From: Micromonospora costi
GTDB taxonomy: Bacteria; Actinomycetota; Actinomycetes; Mycobacteriales; Micromonosporaceae
Assembly: GCF_003626655.1 (NCBI RefSeq)
Contig: NZ_RBAN01000002.1
Location: 372,001-436,000, forward strand
Direction of reading: 5' to 3'
DNA: 64,000 bases
This document shows positions 1 to 7,852 of the stretch, piece by piece. How positions within the stretch are numbered: position 1 is the stretch's first letter; each line of letters begins with the position of its first letter. The notes below the pieces were generated by a model. The model was not told the DNA's origin. It searched no databases and saw only the letters and a program-made list of their open reading frames with translations. Made by a program: the position numbers and the translations under genes.

Positions 1-784
1 ACCCGCGGCAGCCGCTGCCGGTGCCGGACATCCACGCGCTGATGTCCGCGTGGCCGCGCAACCACAGCGGCAGCGGCGGCATCGACAGCGTCACGTCCTC
101 GTGCAGCAGCGTCGTGAGCGCCTCCAGGTCGTACGCCTCGAAGGCGCTCACGTAGCGCGCGAGCAGCGCCTTCTGCTCGTCGTCCATCGGCTTGTGCACG
201 TCGGCGGTGGTGTCGACGGACGCGAGCGTGGCTCGGGCCCGCTGCAGGGCGCTGTTGACGCTCGGCACCGAGGTGTCGAGCAGGTCGGCGACCTCCTGGG
301 CCGACCAGGCCAGCACCTCGCGCAGGATCAGCACGGCGCGCTGCCGTGGCGGCAGGTGCTGCAGCGCGGCGACGAACGCCAGCCGGACCGATTCCCGCCC
401 GGCGACCACGTCGGCCGGGTCGCTGGTCTCGGGCAGCACCCGGCTGTCCGGTGCCGGGCCCACCCAGATCTCGTCGGGACGCGGCTCTCCGGGTGCGGTG
501 GCGTGGCCAGACCCGGCCGGGCCGAGATCCATGGGCAGGACGCGCCGCTGGGCGCTGGTGAGCATGGTGAGGCACACGTTCGTCGCGATCCGGTACAGCC
601 AGGACCGCAGCGCCGACCGGCCCTCGAACCGGTCGAAGCCCCGCCAGGCCCGGACGAACGTGTCCTGCACGGCGTCCTCGGCCTCGAACACCGACCCGAG
701 CATCCGGTAGCAGTAGCCGGTCAGCTCCGACCGGTAGGCCTCGAGCTGCGCCTCGATGGGTGTGCTGGTCGCCACGTCGCTCAC
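1..784 (-). CDS. ECF sigma-70 factor with C-terminal SnoaL-like domain (partial)
   Basis: RNA polymerase sigma factor, cut by the left edge after about 261 codons. Region 2 is clear near residues 12-70 (YCYRMLGSVFEAEDAVQDTF, then SALRSWLYRIATNVCL), followed by region 4 (LPPRQRAVLILREVLAWSAQEVADLL near 145-175). After that a SnoaL/NTF2-like domain begins (LLARYVSAFEAYDLEALTTLL), which places it with the long ECF factors such as mycobacterial SigG. These usually have no dedicated anti-sigma factor; the SnoaL domain is thought to modulate activity. The GTG start at 784 lies 7 nt after a TACCTT -10 box, so the transcript is probably leaderless. It is divergent from an alpha/beta hydrolase, which may be a target gene. 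The family is clear; the signal sensed is unknown. Confidence 0.9.
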   Translation of the reverse strand, partial: MSDVATSTPIEAQLEAYRSELTGYCYRMLGSVFEAEDAVQDTFVRAWRGFDRFEGRSALRSWLYRIATNVCLTMLTSAQRRVLPMDLGPAGSGHATAPGEPRPDEIWVGPAPDSRVLPETSDPADVVAGRESVRLAFVAALQHLPPRQRAVLILREVLAWSAQEVADLLDTSVPSVNSALQRARATLASVDTTADVHKPMDDEQKALLARYVSAFEAYDLEALTTLLHEDVTLSMPPLPLWLRGHADISAWMSGTGSGCRG

Positions 785-791
785 GCCGACC

Positions 792-797
792 AAGGTA
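792..797 (-). promoter_or_regulatory. -10 box of the sigma factor gene
   Basis: TACCTT on the minus strand, followed by 7 nt and then the GTG start. This spacing predicts a leaderless mRNA. I see no convincing -35 hexamer. Confidence 0.5.
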
Positions 798-898
798 GTC
801 GAGCGGGCGGACAAATTTCGGCGACGACAGCGATGAGTTTGCGGAATCGGGTTGGTCAGTACCGGTGTCAACACGGACGACGACATGAGGAGCAGATC

Positions 899-1720
899 AT
901 GACCGCCACCGAAATCGCCACCGGCTCGGGCCAGTACGCCGACGTCAACGGCATCAACCTGTACTACGAGACGCACGGCACCGGCCGCCCGCTGGTCCTG
1001 CTGCACGGCGGTCTCTGCTCGGGCGAGATGTTCGCGCCGATCCTTCCCACCCTGGCCGACCACCACCAGGTCATCCTCGTGGACCTCCAGGGGCACGGGC
1101 GCACGGCCGACGTCGACCGGCCGCTGGACCTCACGCTGATGGCCGACGACATCGCCGCCCTCATCGACCACCTCGGGCTGCAGAAGCCGGACCTGGTCGG
1201 CTACTCCCTCGGCGGCGGGGTCGCCCTCCAGGTGGCCGTCCGGCACCCGCAGAAGGTGGGCCGCCTGGTCACGGCGTCGGCCCACGTCCGCCGCAACGCC
1301 ATCTACCCGGAGATGCTCCAGCAGCAGGGCCAGGTCGGGGCCGCGGCCGCGGAGTTCATGAAGGAAACCCCGATGTACGAGCTGTACCAGCGGGTGGCGC
1401 CGCGCCCCGAGGACTTCCCTCGGCTGCTGGACAAGATCGGTGCGGCGATGGCGAAGGACTTCGACTACACCGAGGAGGTCCGCGGCCTGCAGGTGCCGAC
1501 CCTGGTCGTCGCCGCCGACGCCGACATGGCGCCGCCCAGCCACTACGTCGAGGTCTTCAAGCTGCTCGACGGCGGTCTGCGCGACGGCGGCTGGGCGGGC
1601 GAGAGCCGGCCGAAGGGTGGCCACGCGCTGGCCATCCTGCCCGGGCTCACGCACTACGACATCGGGGAGTCGCCGCTCTTCGCCGCGGTCACGCTCGCCT
1701 TCCTCGACAAGCAGGACTGA
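899..1720 (+). CDS. alpha/beta-fold hydrolase
   Basis: Cytoplasmic alpha/beta hydrolase of 273 residues. The oxyanion-loop HGG is near residue 37, the nucleophile elbow GYSLGGG puts the serine at 103, a candidate acid is in VVAADADMAP, and the candidate histidine is in LPGLTHYDI near the C-terminus. There is no signal peptide or membrane segment. The ATG at 899 is preceded by GAGGAGC, a good ribosome binding site; the longer in-frame extension upstream only shadows the sigma factor gene. Divergence from a SigG-like sigma factor resembles mycobacterial sigG and its neighbouring lipase, so sigma-dependent expression is plausible. The substrate cannot be read from the sequence. Confidence 0.88.
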   Translation: MTATEIATGSGQYADVNGINLYYETHGTGRPLVLLHGGLCSGEMFAPILPTLADHHQVILVDLQGHGRTADVDRPLDLTLMADDIAALIDHLGLQKPDLVGYSLGGGVALQVAVRHPQKVGRLVTASAHVRRNAIYPEMLQQQGQVGAAAAEFMKETPMYELYQRVAPRPEDFPRLLDKIGAAMAKDFDYTEEVRGLQVPTLVVAADADMAPPSHYVEVFKLLDGGLRDGGWAGESRPKGGHALAILPGLTHYDIGESPLFAAVTLAFLDKQD

Positions 1721-1764
1721 GGCGAGGCGACCGTTCCGCCCGGCGCCGGTCGGCCGGGTTCCAC

Positions 1765-1804
1765 GTCGCCGATGTGACGGGCTCGGGGCCGCCACATCGG
1801 CGAC
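1765..1804. terminator. 12-bp inverted repeat between convergent genes
   Basis: Perfect arms GTCGCCGATGTG (1765-1776) and CACATCGGCGAC (1793-1804) flank a 16-nt loop, 45 bp past the hydrolase stop. It probably terminates the hydrolase transcript; there is no T-tract, as is usual in this kind of genome. Confidence 0.55.
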
Positions 1805-1813
1805 GGGGTGTCG

Positions 1814-1847
1814 ATCGCCCGCCGGCCCGGCCGGGCCGGCGGGCGAT
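1814..1847. terminator. 34-bp perfect palindrome, bidirectional terminator candidate
   Basis: The 17-nt half ATCGCCCGCCGGCCCGG is followed directly by its exact reverse complement. It sits 13 bp before the 3' end of the minus-strand nucleotidyltransferase gene. As RNA it would fold into a very stable hairpin with almost no loop, serving either convergent gene. Confidence 0.55.
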
Positions 1848-1860
1848 GCGGCTCCGGGGC

Positions 1861-2487
1861 TCAGACGCCGACGCGCTGGGGCGGGACGGTCAGCCCGTAG
1901 AGCGCCATCAGCTCCGGCGAGTCGATCCGGCTGCCGTCGGCCACCCGGTCGCATGCGATGTCGACGATCTGGTCCTTGTGCGCCAGCAGGTAGGGCCGCG
2001 CGCCGACGTCGGCGCTGGCCAGGGTGGCGATGCCGGACCAGTGCCGGCGGCCGAAGAGCATCGGGTAGCCGCGCAGGCCGTCGTACGTGGCGCAGACCAG
2101 CGCGTCTGGGTACGGCAGGGCGGCGACCCGGCGTACGGCGGCGGCGGTCAGCCCGGGCATGTCCACCGGGACCACGACCACCGCCTCGATTGCGTCGTCG
2201 TCGAGGGCCGCCAGCCCGGCGCGGATGGACGAGCCCACGCCGGTCCCCCACGCCCGGTTGACCACGACCGTGGCCCGGGTCAGGTCGGCGGTTTCCCGCA
2301 CCTGGTCGGCGGCGGCGCCGAGCACCACCACGATCCGCGCGCAGCCCGCCTCGGTCATCGTGTCGATCATCCGATTGACCAGGGGCTTCTCCCCCTGGTG
2401 CAGCAGCGCCTCGGGGCCACCGATCCGGCGGCCTCCGCCCGCGGCGATGATCATTGCTGCGATCCGGTTCAGCTGTGCCCCCTCCAC
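1861..2487 (-). CDS. MobA/MocA-like NTP transferase
   Basis: Nucleotidyltransferase of 208 residues. It has the MobA-fold signature IIAAGGGRRIGG near residues 13-24 (nucleotide binding) and VPVDMPGL near 115 (metal-binding Asp). The family includes the enzymes that add GMP or CMP to molybdopterin (MobA, MocA) and other sugar or cofactor NTP transferases; overall layout is closest to MocA/NTP_transf_3 proteins. The GTG at 2487 starts the longest reading; an ATG at 2454, just before the glycine-rich loop, is a possible alternative. It is not next to molybdenum genes: the molybdoenzyme operon in this window is 58 kb away, so a role in cytosine-dinucleotide cofactor synthesis is only an inference. 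Confidence 0.75.
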   Translation of the reverse strand: MEGAQLNRIAAMIIAAGGGRRIGGPEALLHQGEKPLVNRMIDTMTEAGCARIVVVLGAAADQVRETADLTRATVVVNRAWGTGVGSSIRAGLAALDDDAIEAVVVVPVDMPGLTAAAVRRVAALPYPDALVCATYDGLRGYPMLFGRRHWSGIATLASADVGARPYLLAHKDQIVDIACDRVADGSRIDSPELMALYGLTVPPQRVGV

Positions 2488-2685
2488 CGTGGCACGGGCC
2501 AGCGTGCGGCCCGTACCGACCTACGGAGACTGCAACGAGCAGGCCGAGCGGTGGTGGCGGGGCGAAAAGGAGAAATAGCGCAACCGTTATACATCGGGCG
2601 AGCGGGCCTTCGGCTGAGCCGCCGATCAGGCAAGACGACCACGGCCGGGAGGCGACGCGACACCCGGCGACGCGCGCGGAGACAC

Positions 2686-4407
2686 TCAGTCGGCGTCGGC
2701 GTAACAATCGACGACGGAGAGGTCCAACGGGAAACGGACCGGGGTGTCGCCGAACAGCAACGCCGACGCCCGGTCGCCCGACCGCGTCACCGCCGCGGCC
2801 ACCGCCTCGGCCCGGTCGGCGGGCGCGTGCACGATCACCTCATCGTGCTGGAAGAACACCAGCTCGGCACCGGTGCCGGCCAGCTCGCCGCGCAACGTCG
2901 CCAGCAGCGTGGACGCCCACTCGGCGGCGGTGGCCTGGATGACGAAGTTGCGGGTGAACCGGCCACGCGAGCGGGCCGCGCGCGCACGCGGACTCTGCGT
3001 ATCGGCCGCGACCACCGGGGCGGGCGCGCCGTCGCCCGGGTCGGCGAAACCCACCGAACCGGGCGGGCAGGTGCGGCCCAGCCAGGACCGCACCAGGCCA
3101 CCGGCCTCACCGGTGCGGGCGGCCGCCTCGACGTAGCCGAAAGCCGTCGGGTAGCTGCGCTTGAGCACCGCGAGCGCGGGCACCGCGGCCCCACCGGTCT
3201 GGCCGTACATCGCGCCGAGCAGGGCCACCTTGGCGCGGGCCCGGTCGCCGCCGAACGCGTCCTGCGCCAGGGCGGCGTACAGGTCGCCGGCGCCACCCGC
3301 CGCGGCGAGCCGGGCGTCGCCGGAGACCGCGGCGAGCACCCGGGGCTCCAACTGGCCGGCGTCGGCGACCACGAACCGCCAGCCCGGGTCGGCCACCACG
3401 GCCCGCCGGATCACCTTGGGGATCTGCAACGCGCCGCCGCCGCGGGTCGCCCACCGGCCGGAGACCACCCCGCCGGGGACGTACTCCGGCTGGAAGCGGC
3501 CGTCACGCACCCACTGCTCGCGCCAGGCCCAGCCGTGGGCCGTCCAGATCCGGTAGAGCTCCTTGTATTCCAGGACCAGGGGCACCGCCGGGTGGTCGAC
3601 GCCGCGCAGCACCCAGGCGCGCGTGTTGGGCAGCTCCACCCCGTCGCGGGCGAACGCGCGCAGCAGCTCGGCCGGGGAGTCGGCGTGCAGCTGGCGCACG
3701 CCGAACACCTCCGCGATCCGCGCGGCCAGCTCGGCGAGCCGGCGCGGCGGCCCGCCGACCGGGGACGGCTCACCCAGCAGCTCGGCGAGGAGCGCGTCGT
3801 GCACGTCGGCCCGCCACGGCAGCCCGGCGGCACCCATCTCCACGGCGATCAGCGCGCCGGCCGACTCGGCGGCCACCAGCAGCCGGAACCGGCCGGGGTG
3901 GGTGGTGCCGGCGATCCGGGTGAGCTGGTCGGCGTACACCCGGACCAGGGCGTCGATGCCCGGGCCCGGCGGCCCGGACGGCGTGTCGAACAGCGCGTCC
4001 TGGCCGAGGCCGGGCGGCTCGGCCGGACGCGGCAGCGGATCGGCCGGCACCGGCGCGCCGGTCAGCCGGGCCCAGGCGGCGGCCAGCGAGCGCGGCTCGC
4101 CCCAGCGGCCGGCGTGGCCGAGCAGCAGCGCCTCGGTCAGCTCGACGTCGTGGCACCGCTCGACGCGAACCCCGGCGCGCAGCAGGCCGGGGTAGATCGC
4201 GGCACCGGACGCCCACACCCAGCGCGGGTGCTCGGCGCGCTCGCGGGCGGCCACGGCGGCGGCCAGGTCGGCCACCGGCTCGGGCGGGCCCGTGGGACGG
4301 CCGGCGGCGTCGAGCGGGCGCAGCACACCGCCGCCGCCACCCTCGGCCGCCACCACCGCCACCAGCACGAACGCGATTCTGCCTCGCCCGTACGACAGTG
4401 CGACCAC
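2686..4407 (-). CDS. family-A DNA polymerase-like protein (bifunctional 3'-5' exonuclease/DNA polymerase)
   Basis: A stand-alone PolI-type polymerase domain of 573 residues, much shorter than PolA (about 900). Visible motifs: motif A VVADAGQLEPRVLAA (the usual DYSQIELR with changed residues but the metal-binding Asp kept), motif B RAKVALLGAMYGQTGG, the NFVIQATAAEWA helix, and motif C FFQHDEVIVHAP with the catalytic HDE. The N-terminal third is at the place of a 3'-5' exonuclease domain, but I do not see a convincing DxE pair, so that activity may be lost. Homologues of this length are common in actinomycetes as a second PolI-like protein of unclear repair function. The start is uncertain between several nearby GTG codons. 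Confidence 0.85.
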   Translation of the reverse strand: MVALSYGRGRIAFVLVAVVAAEGGGGGVLRPLDAAGRPTGPPEPVADLAAAVAARERAEHPRWVWASGAAIYPGLLRAGVRVERCHDVELTEALLLGHAGRWGEPRSLAAAWARLTGAPVPADPLPRPAEPPGLGQDALFDTPSGPPGPGIDALVRVYADQLTRIAGTTHPGRFRLLVAAESAGALIAVEMGAAGLPWRADVHDALLAELLGEPSPVGGPPRRLAELAARIAEVFGVRQLHADSPAELLRAFARDGVELPNTRAWVLRGVDHPAVPLVLEYKELYRIWTAHGWAWREQWVRDGRFQPEYVPGGVVSGRWATRGGGALQIPKVIRRAVVADPGWRFVVADAGQLEPRVLAAVSGDARLAAAGGAGDLYAALAQDAFGGDRARAKVALLGAMYGQTGGAAVPALAVLKRSYPTAFGYVEAAARTGEAGGLVRSWLGRTCPPGSVGFADPGDGAPAPVVAADTQSPRARAARSRGRFTRNFVIQATAAEWASTLLATLRGELAGTGAELVFFQHDEVIVHAPADRAEAVAAAVTRSGDRASALLFGDTPVRFPLDLSVVDCYADAD

Positions 4408-4423
4408 GGCACCGGGGGAAACG

Positions 4424-4464
4424 CCGAGAGGGCGGTCATCCCCCGTGGATGGCCACCCTCTCGG
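4424..4464 (-). terminator. hairpin downstream of the first ngc operon
   Basis: Arms at 4424-4440 and 4448-4464 share CCGAGAGGG/CCCTCTCGG and continue to a 17-nt stem with two mismatches and a 7-nt loop. It is one of two hairpins between the last permease gene and the polymerase gene. Confidence 0.5.
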
Positions 4465-4469
4465 GATCC

Positions 4470-4493
4470 GCCGGCACGACCGGGCGTGCCGGC
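4470..4493 (-). terminator. second hairpin downstream of the first ngc operon
   Basis: Perfect arms GCCGGCACG (4470-4478) and CGTGCCGGC (4485-4493) with a 6-nt loop, starting 11 bp after the permease stop codon. Likely the primary transcript end of the importer operon. Confidence 0.6.
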
Positions 4494-4504
4494 CGCAGCG
4501 GAGG

Positions 4505-5434
4505 CTACTTCACGGCGCCGGAGGTGAGGCCGGACTGGATCTGCCGCTGGAAGACCGCGTACACGATGATCATCGGCAGGATGGAGAGGGTCAGCGCCGC
4601 GAACAGCGCCGCCCAGTCGGCCTCGTACCCGGCCGAGGTGGAGATGCTCGCGATGCCCTGGGTGAGGACCCACTTGGCGTCGGCGCCCTGGCCCTGCATC
4701 AGCGCCACCGGCAGCAGGTACTGGTTCCACTGCCCGATGATGTTGAAGATCGCGATGCTGACCAGCCCGGGCCGGGCCATCGGCACCATGATCTGGAAGA
4801 ACAGCCGGGTGTGCGACGCGCCGTCGATCATGGCGGCCTCGGCCACCGACTGCGGCAGCGTCTTGAAGAACGCGGCCAGGAAGAACACGGTGAACGGCAG
4901 CGAGTACGCGATGTAGACCAGGATCAGGCCGGTGTAGGTGTTGAGCAGCCCCAGGTTGTTGACCACCAGGAAGAGCGGCACCAGGGCGAGGAACACGGGG
5001 AACGCCAGCCCGGAGACGAACAGGTAGTAGATGACCCGGTTGCCCGGGAACGGATACCGGGCCAGCACGTACGCGGCCATCGCGCCGAAGAGCATGGTGC
5101 CGGCGGTGCTCAGCGACACCACGAAGACGCTGTTGAGGAAGTACCGCCCGACGTGCGCCTCGCTCCAGGCCCGGGCGTAGCTGCCGAAACCGAACTCCTT
5201 GGGCAGCGCGAACGGGTTGCCGAGGAAGATCTCGGTGTTGCTCTTGAACGAGGCCAGGATGGTCCAGAGCAGCGGCGCGATCACCAGGATCGCCCACACC
5301 GCCAGGGCGATGTGCCCGAGACTGCTGAGCAGGCCCACCTCCCGGCGCCGCCCGAGGGTCGAGCCGGCTTTCGCGCCGGCCTTGCCCGCCCCGGCCGGGG
5401 CGGCGGGGGCGCTCGGTGCGATTTCTGTGGTCAT
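4505..5434 (-). CDS. ngcG: NgcG-type sugar ABC transporter permease (copy 1)
   Basis: Inner-membrane permease of 309 residues, MalG-like, with about six membrane helices and the EAA loop (VAEAAMIDGASHTRLFFQIMVPMARPG) that contacts the ATPase. A 30-residue Ala/Pro/Gly-rich cytoplasmic tail precedes helix 1. The ATG at 5434 lies 13 nt after the stop of the partner permease and has AAGGCGGGG upstream; an 11-codon in-frame extension overlapping the previous gene is unlikely to be used. It is the last gene of the operon rpiR-SIS-ngcE-ngcF-ngcG. The binding protein in the same operon suggests N-acetylglucosamine or chitobiose as substrate. Confidence 0.85.
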   Translation of the reverse strand: MTTEIAPSAPAAPAGAGKAGAKAGSTLGRRREVGLLSSLGHIALAVWAILVIAPLLWTILASFKSNTEIFLGNPFALPKEFGFGSYARAWSEAHVGRYFLNSVFVVSLSTAGTMLFGAMAAYVLARYPFPGNRVIYYLFVSGLAFPVFLALVPLFLVVNNLGLLNTYTGLILVYIAYSLPFTVFFLAAFFKTLPQSVAEAAMIDGASHTRLFFQIMVPMARPGLVSIAIFNIIGQWNQYLLPVALMQGQGADAKWVLTQGIASISTSAGYEADWAALFAALTLSILPMIIVYAVFQRQIQSGLTSGAVK

Positions 5435-5447
5435 CTCGGACCCCGCC

Positions 5448-6359
5448 TTACAGCTCGATCGTGTCACGCCGGCTGACGCGCAGGGTGAGCGCCGCGAACG
5501 TGATCGTCAGGAAGAACAGCGCCACGCCCATCGCCGAGGCGTAGCCGAACTGGGAGTAGCTGAACGCGTTGCGGTAGATCTCCATACCGAGCACGGTGGT
5601 CGCGCCGTCCGGACCGCCCTGGTCGACGGAGAGCACCTGCACGATGGCGAACGCGTCGAACGCCGCGATGCCGAGGTACACCCAGGCCACCTGGAGCGTG
5701 TCCCAGAGCAGCGGCAGCGTGATGCGGAAGAACATGGCCGACCGGCCGGCGCCGTCGATGGTGGCCGCCTCGTAGATGTCCCGCGGCACGCTCGCCATGC
5801 CGGCCGAGAACAGCACCACGTAGAAGCCCACCGCCTGCCAGACCAGCACCCCGACGATCGACCAAAGCGCGACCCTCGGATTGGCCATGAACAGCACCGG
5901 GTCGGCCCCGAACAGACCCAGCGCCCCGTTGAGCAGGCCGCTGTCGTCCGGGGCGTACACCCGGCTGAAGATCACGCCGACGATGACGACGGCCAGGACC
6001 TGGGGGAAGAAGAACACCACCCGGTAGAACTTCGACCCCCGGACCCCGGTCATGACGCCGCCCCGGCTCCCCCCGCCCACGTTGAGCATGAAGGCGAAGA
6101 AGAGCGCGATGGCGATGGTGAGCAGCGGCATGGCCAGCAGCAGGACCACGTGGTGCCGGATGGCCTTCCAGAAGATGTCGTCGGACAGCAGCCGCTCGAA
6201 GTTCTCCAGACCAACGAACTTCGGGTTGGCGCTCACACCCCGCCAGTTGGTGGTGGCGAGATAGAACGCCTGGGCGTACGGCCCGATGACGAAGGTCACG
6301 TAGATCGCGACCGGGATCGCCAGGAAGCCGACGATGAACGGGTACCTGCCATGCCGCAT
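5448..6359 (-). CDS. ngcF: NgcF-type sugar ABC transporter permease (copy 1)
   Basis: MalF-like permease of 303 residues with six predicted helices, the first at about residues 10-30 (FIVGFLAIPVAIYVTFVI). The EAA loop reads IYEAATIDGAGRSAMFFRITLPLLWD. It pairs with the MalG-like protein encoded just downstream to form the membrane channel. It follows the binding-protein gene by 33 nt. A paralogue at 13072-13980 shares the same architecture and the start MRHGKYPxIV. The family is clear; the substrate is inferred from the binding protein. Confidence 0.85.
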   Translation of the reverse strand: MRHGRYPFIVGFLAIPVAIYVTFVIGPYAQAFYLATTNWRGVSANPKFVGLENFERLLSDDIFWKAIRHHVVLLLAMPLLTIAIALFFAFMLNVGGGSRGGVMTGVRGSKFYRVVFFFPQVLAVVIVGVIFSRVYAPDDSGLLNGALGLFGADPVLFMANPRVALWSIVGVLVWQAVGFYVVLFSAGMASVPRDIYEAATIDGAGRSAMFFRITLPLLWDTLQVAWVYLGIAAFDAFAIVQVLSVDQGGPDGATTVLGMEIYRNAFSYSQFGYASAMGVALFFLTITFAALTLRVSRRDTIEL

Positions 6360-6392
6360 GGTTGTCGTCTCCGCTCGTGTCCTACCGGCGAC

Positions 6393-7826
6393 TCAGCGCT
6401 TGAACTTCTCGATCGAGGAGTCCTTCTTCACCGCGTCGGCGGCCTTCTGCATGCGCTCGCAGAACTTGTCGGCGGTGCCACCGTTGAACATCAGCTCGTT
6501 GGTGGCGGCCCGGCACTCGTCGTCCAGCTTCTTGTACCAGGTGTCGAAGCGGTAGGCGAAGTAGTCGCTGCCGGCCGCGGAGAGCATCTGGTTGCCGCTG
6601 GTGAGACCGGGCGAGATCTCCAGGCCGTCGACCGCGCCCTTGACCACGGTGAGCACCTTGGTGAGCTCGGTGAAGCCCTTGGCGCCCTCCTTGGACAGCA
6701 TGTGCCGCAGGTACTCCATGCCGCCGCGCGCGTTCTTGCCCTTCGAGGCGACGAAGTACATCTCACCGGCCGCCGCGTAGATGCCGGTCTGCGGCACCTT
6801 GTCCGACGTGGTCACGCTCGGCACCGGCATGACGGCGTACTTGAAGGTGGGCGGGGTGTCCTTGGCCTGCTCGTTCTCCAGCCAGGAGCCGCTGGGGTAG
6901 AACGCCACCTTGCCCTGGTTCTGCTGGAGCTGGACCTCGGTGTGCTTGAGACCCAGGTGCGCCTTGTTGCCGTACTTGGCGCCGATCTCGGCCCAGGCCG
7001 CCGCGGCCTGCTTGACCGGCTCGGCCAGCCAGGCGCCGTCCTCCAGGTTGTCGATGTTCTTCAGCACGTCCGGCCCGCCGATCTTGGCGGCGCTGGTCAG
7101 GATGACCAGGTACTGGTAGTACGACGCGTTCGCCCCGGCGTACGAGTAGGGCGTGATGCCGGCCGCCTTGATCTTGTCGCAGAGCGCGGTGAACTCGGCC
7201 CAGGTCTTCGGTGCCGTCCAGCCGTTCTTCTGGAACAGCGCCGCGTCGTACCAGAGGCCGTAGATGGTGAAGGCGTAGTTGAGCACGTACGGCTTGCCGT
7301 TGAAGGTGCCCTGCTCGATGGTGCCCGGGATGAGCGTGTCCTTGACCTTCGTGTTCGGGTCCTGCAGCGACGGCGCGTCGAACAGCTCGGTGAGGTCCTG
7401 CACCTGGCCGGCCTGCACCAGGGCGCCCTGGTCCATCAGCTTCGAGCCGGCGTTGTTCACCATGTCCGGCGGGGTGTTGCTGGTGAACCGGGGCTGCAGG
7501 ACGGTGGCGACCTCCTCCGTCTGGGAGAACTTCACCTCCGCGTTCGGGAACTTCTTCTTGTACGACGGGATGTGCACGTCGGTGGCGTACTTGGTGCCCA
7601 GGCCACCGTTGAAGATGACCACCTCCAGCGGCGCGTCCTCCTTGACGCCCAGCGGGTTGTCGGCGGACTTCTCGCCGGCGGCCTGCTCGGTCGGCTCGTC
7701 GTCGCCACCGGCGACACAGCCGGTCAGCAGGGCGGCGGCCGGCGTCACCAGCAGGCCCGCCGTGGCGGCCCGGCGCAGCACGGTCCGGCGGCTCAGCTCG
7801 GCGGGGTTCTCGGGGGTAACGGACAT
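6393..7826 (-). CDS. ngcE: NgcE-type N-acetylglucosamine/diacetylchitobiose-binding lipoprotein (copy 1)
   Basis: Extracellular solute-binding protein of 477 residues. The N-terminus has a twin-arginine signal (SRRTVLRRAATAG) followed by a lipobox (LLTGC), so it should be exported by Tat and lipid-anchored. The early mature segment NPLGVKEDAPLEVVIFNGG and the overall length match the NgcE family, known in Streptomyces to bind GlcNAc and N,N'-diacetylchitobiose. AAGGAGAG precedes the ATG. It is the third gene of the operon and lies 26 nt after the SIS-domain gene. A diverged paralogue is at 14052-15467. Ligand assignment is from family membership, not from visible binding residues. Confidence 0.82.
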   Translation of the reverse strand: MSVTPENPAELSRRTVLRRAATAGLLVTPAAALLTGCVAGGDDEPTEQAAGEKSADNPLGVKEDAPLEVVIFNGGLGTKYATDVHIPSYKKKFPNAEVKFSQTEEVATVLQPRFTSNTPPDMVNNAGSKLMDQGALVQAGQVQDLTELFDAPSLQDPNTKVKDTLIPGTIEQGTFNGKPYVLNYAFTIYGLWYDAALFQKNGWTAPKTWAEFTALCDKIKAAGITPYSYAGANASYYQYLVILTSAAKIGGPDVLKNIDNLEDGAWLAEPVKQAAAAWAEIGAKYGNKAHLGLKHTEVQLQQNQGKVAFYPSGSWLENEQAKDTPPTFKYAVMPVPSVTTSDKVPQTGIYAAAGEMYFVASKGKNARGGMEYLRHMLSKEGAKGFTELTKVLTVVKGAVDGLEISPGLTSGNQMLSAAGSDYFAYRFDTWYKKLDDECRAATNELMFNGGTADKFCERMQKAADAVKKDSSIEKFKR

Positions 7827-7852
7827 CGTCGTCTCTCCTTGTGGAATTCGGG

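Noticed and set aside
50-898. Long in-frame extension upstream of the alpha/beta hydrolase on the plus strand
   Set aside because: It is antisense to the sigma factor gene, whose motifs are clear, and the hydrolase has a good ribosome binding site before the ATG at 899.
1861-2487. Direct assignment of the NTP transferase as MocA for the PaoABC-type enzyme
   Set aside because: The two loci are 58 kb apart and the sequence alone does not separate MocA from other MobA-like transferases.
2488-2685. Small gene between the polymerase and nucleotidyltransferase genes
   Set aside because: Frames here are Arg-rich with no start signal or domain; treated as promoter/leader DNA.
1774-4527. Very long plus-strand open frame (917 codons)
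   Set aside because: Arg/Gly/Ala-rich shadow of the nucleotidyltransferase and polymerase genes on the opposite strand; no domain pattern.
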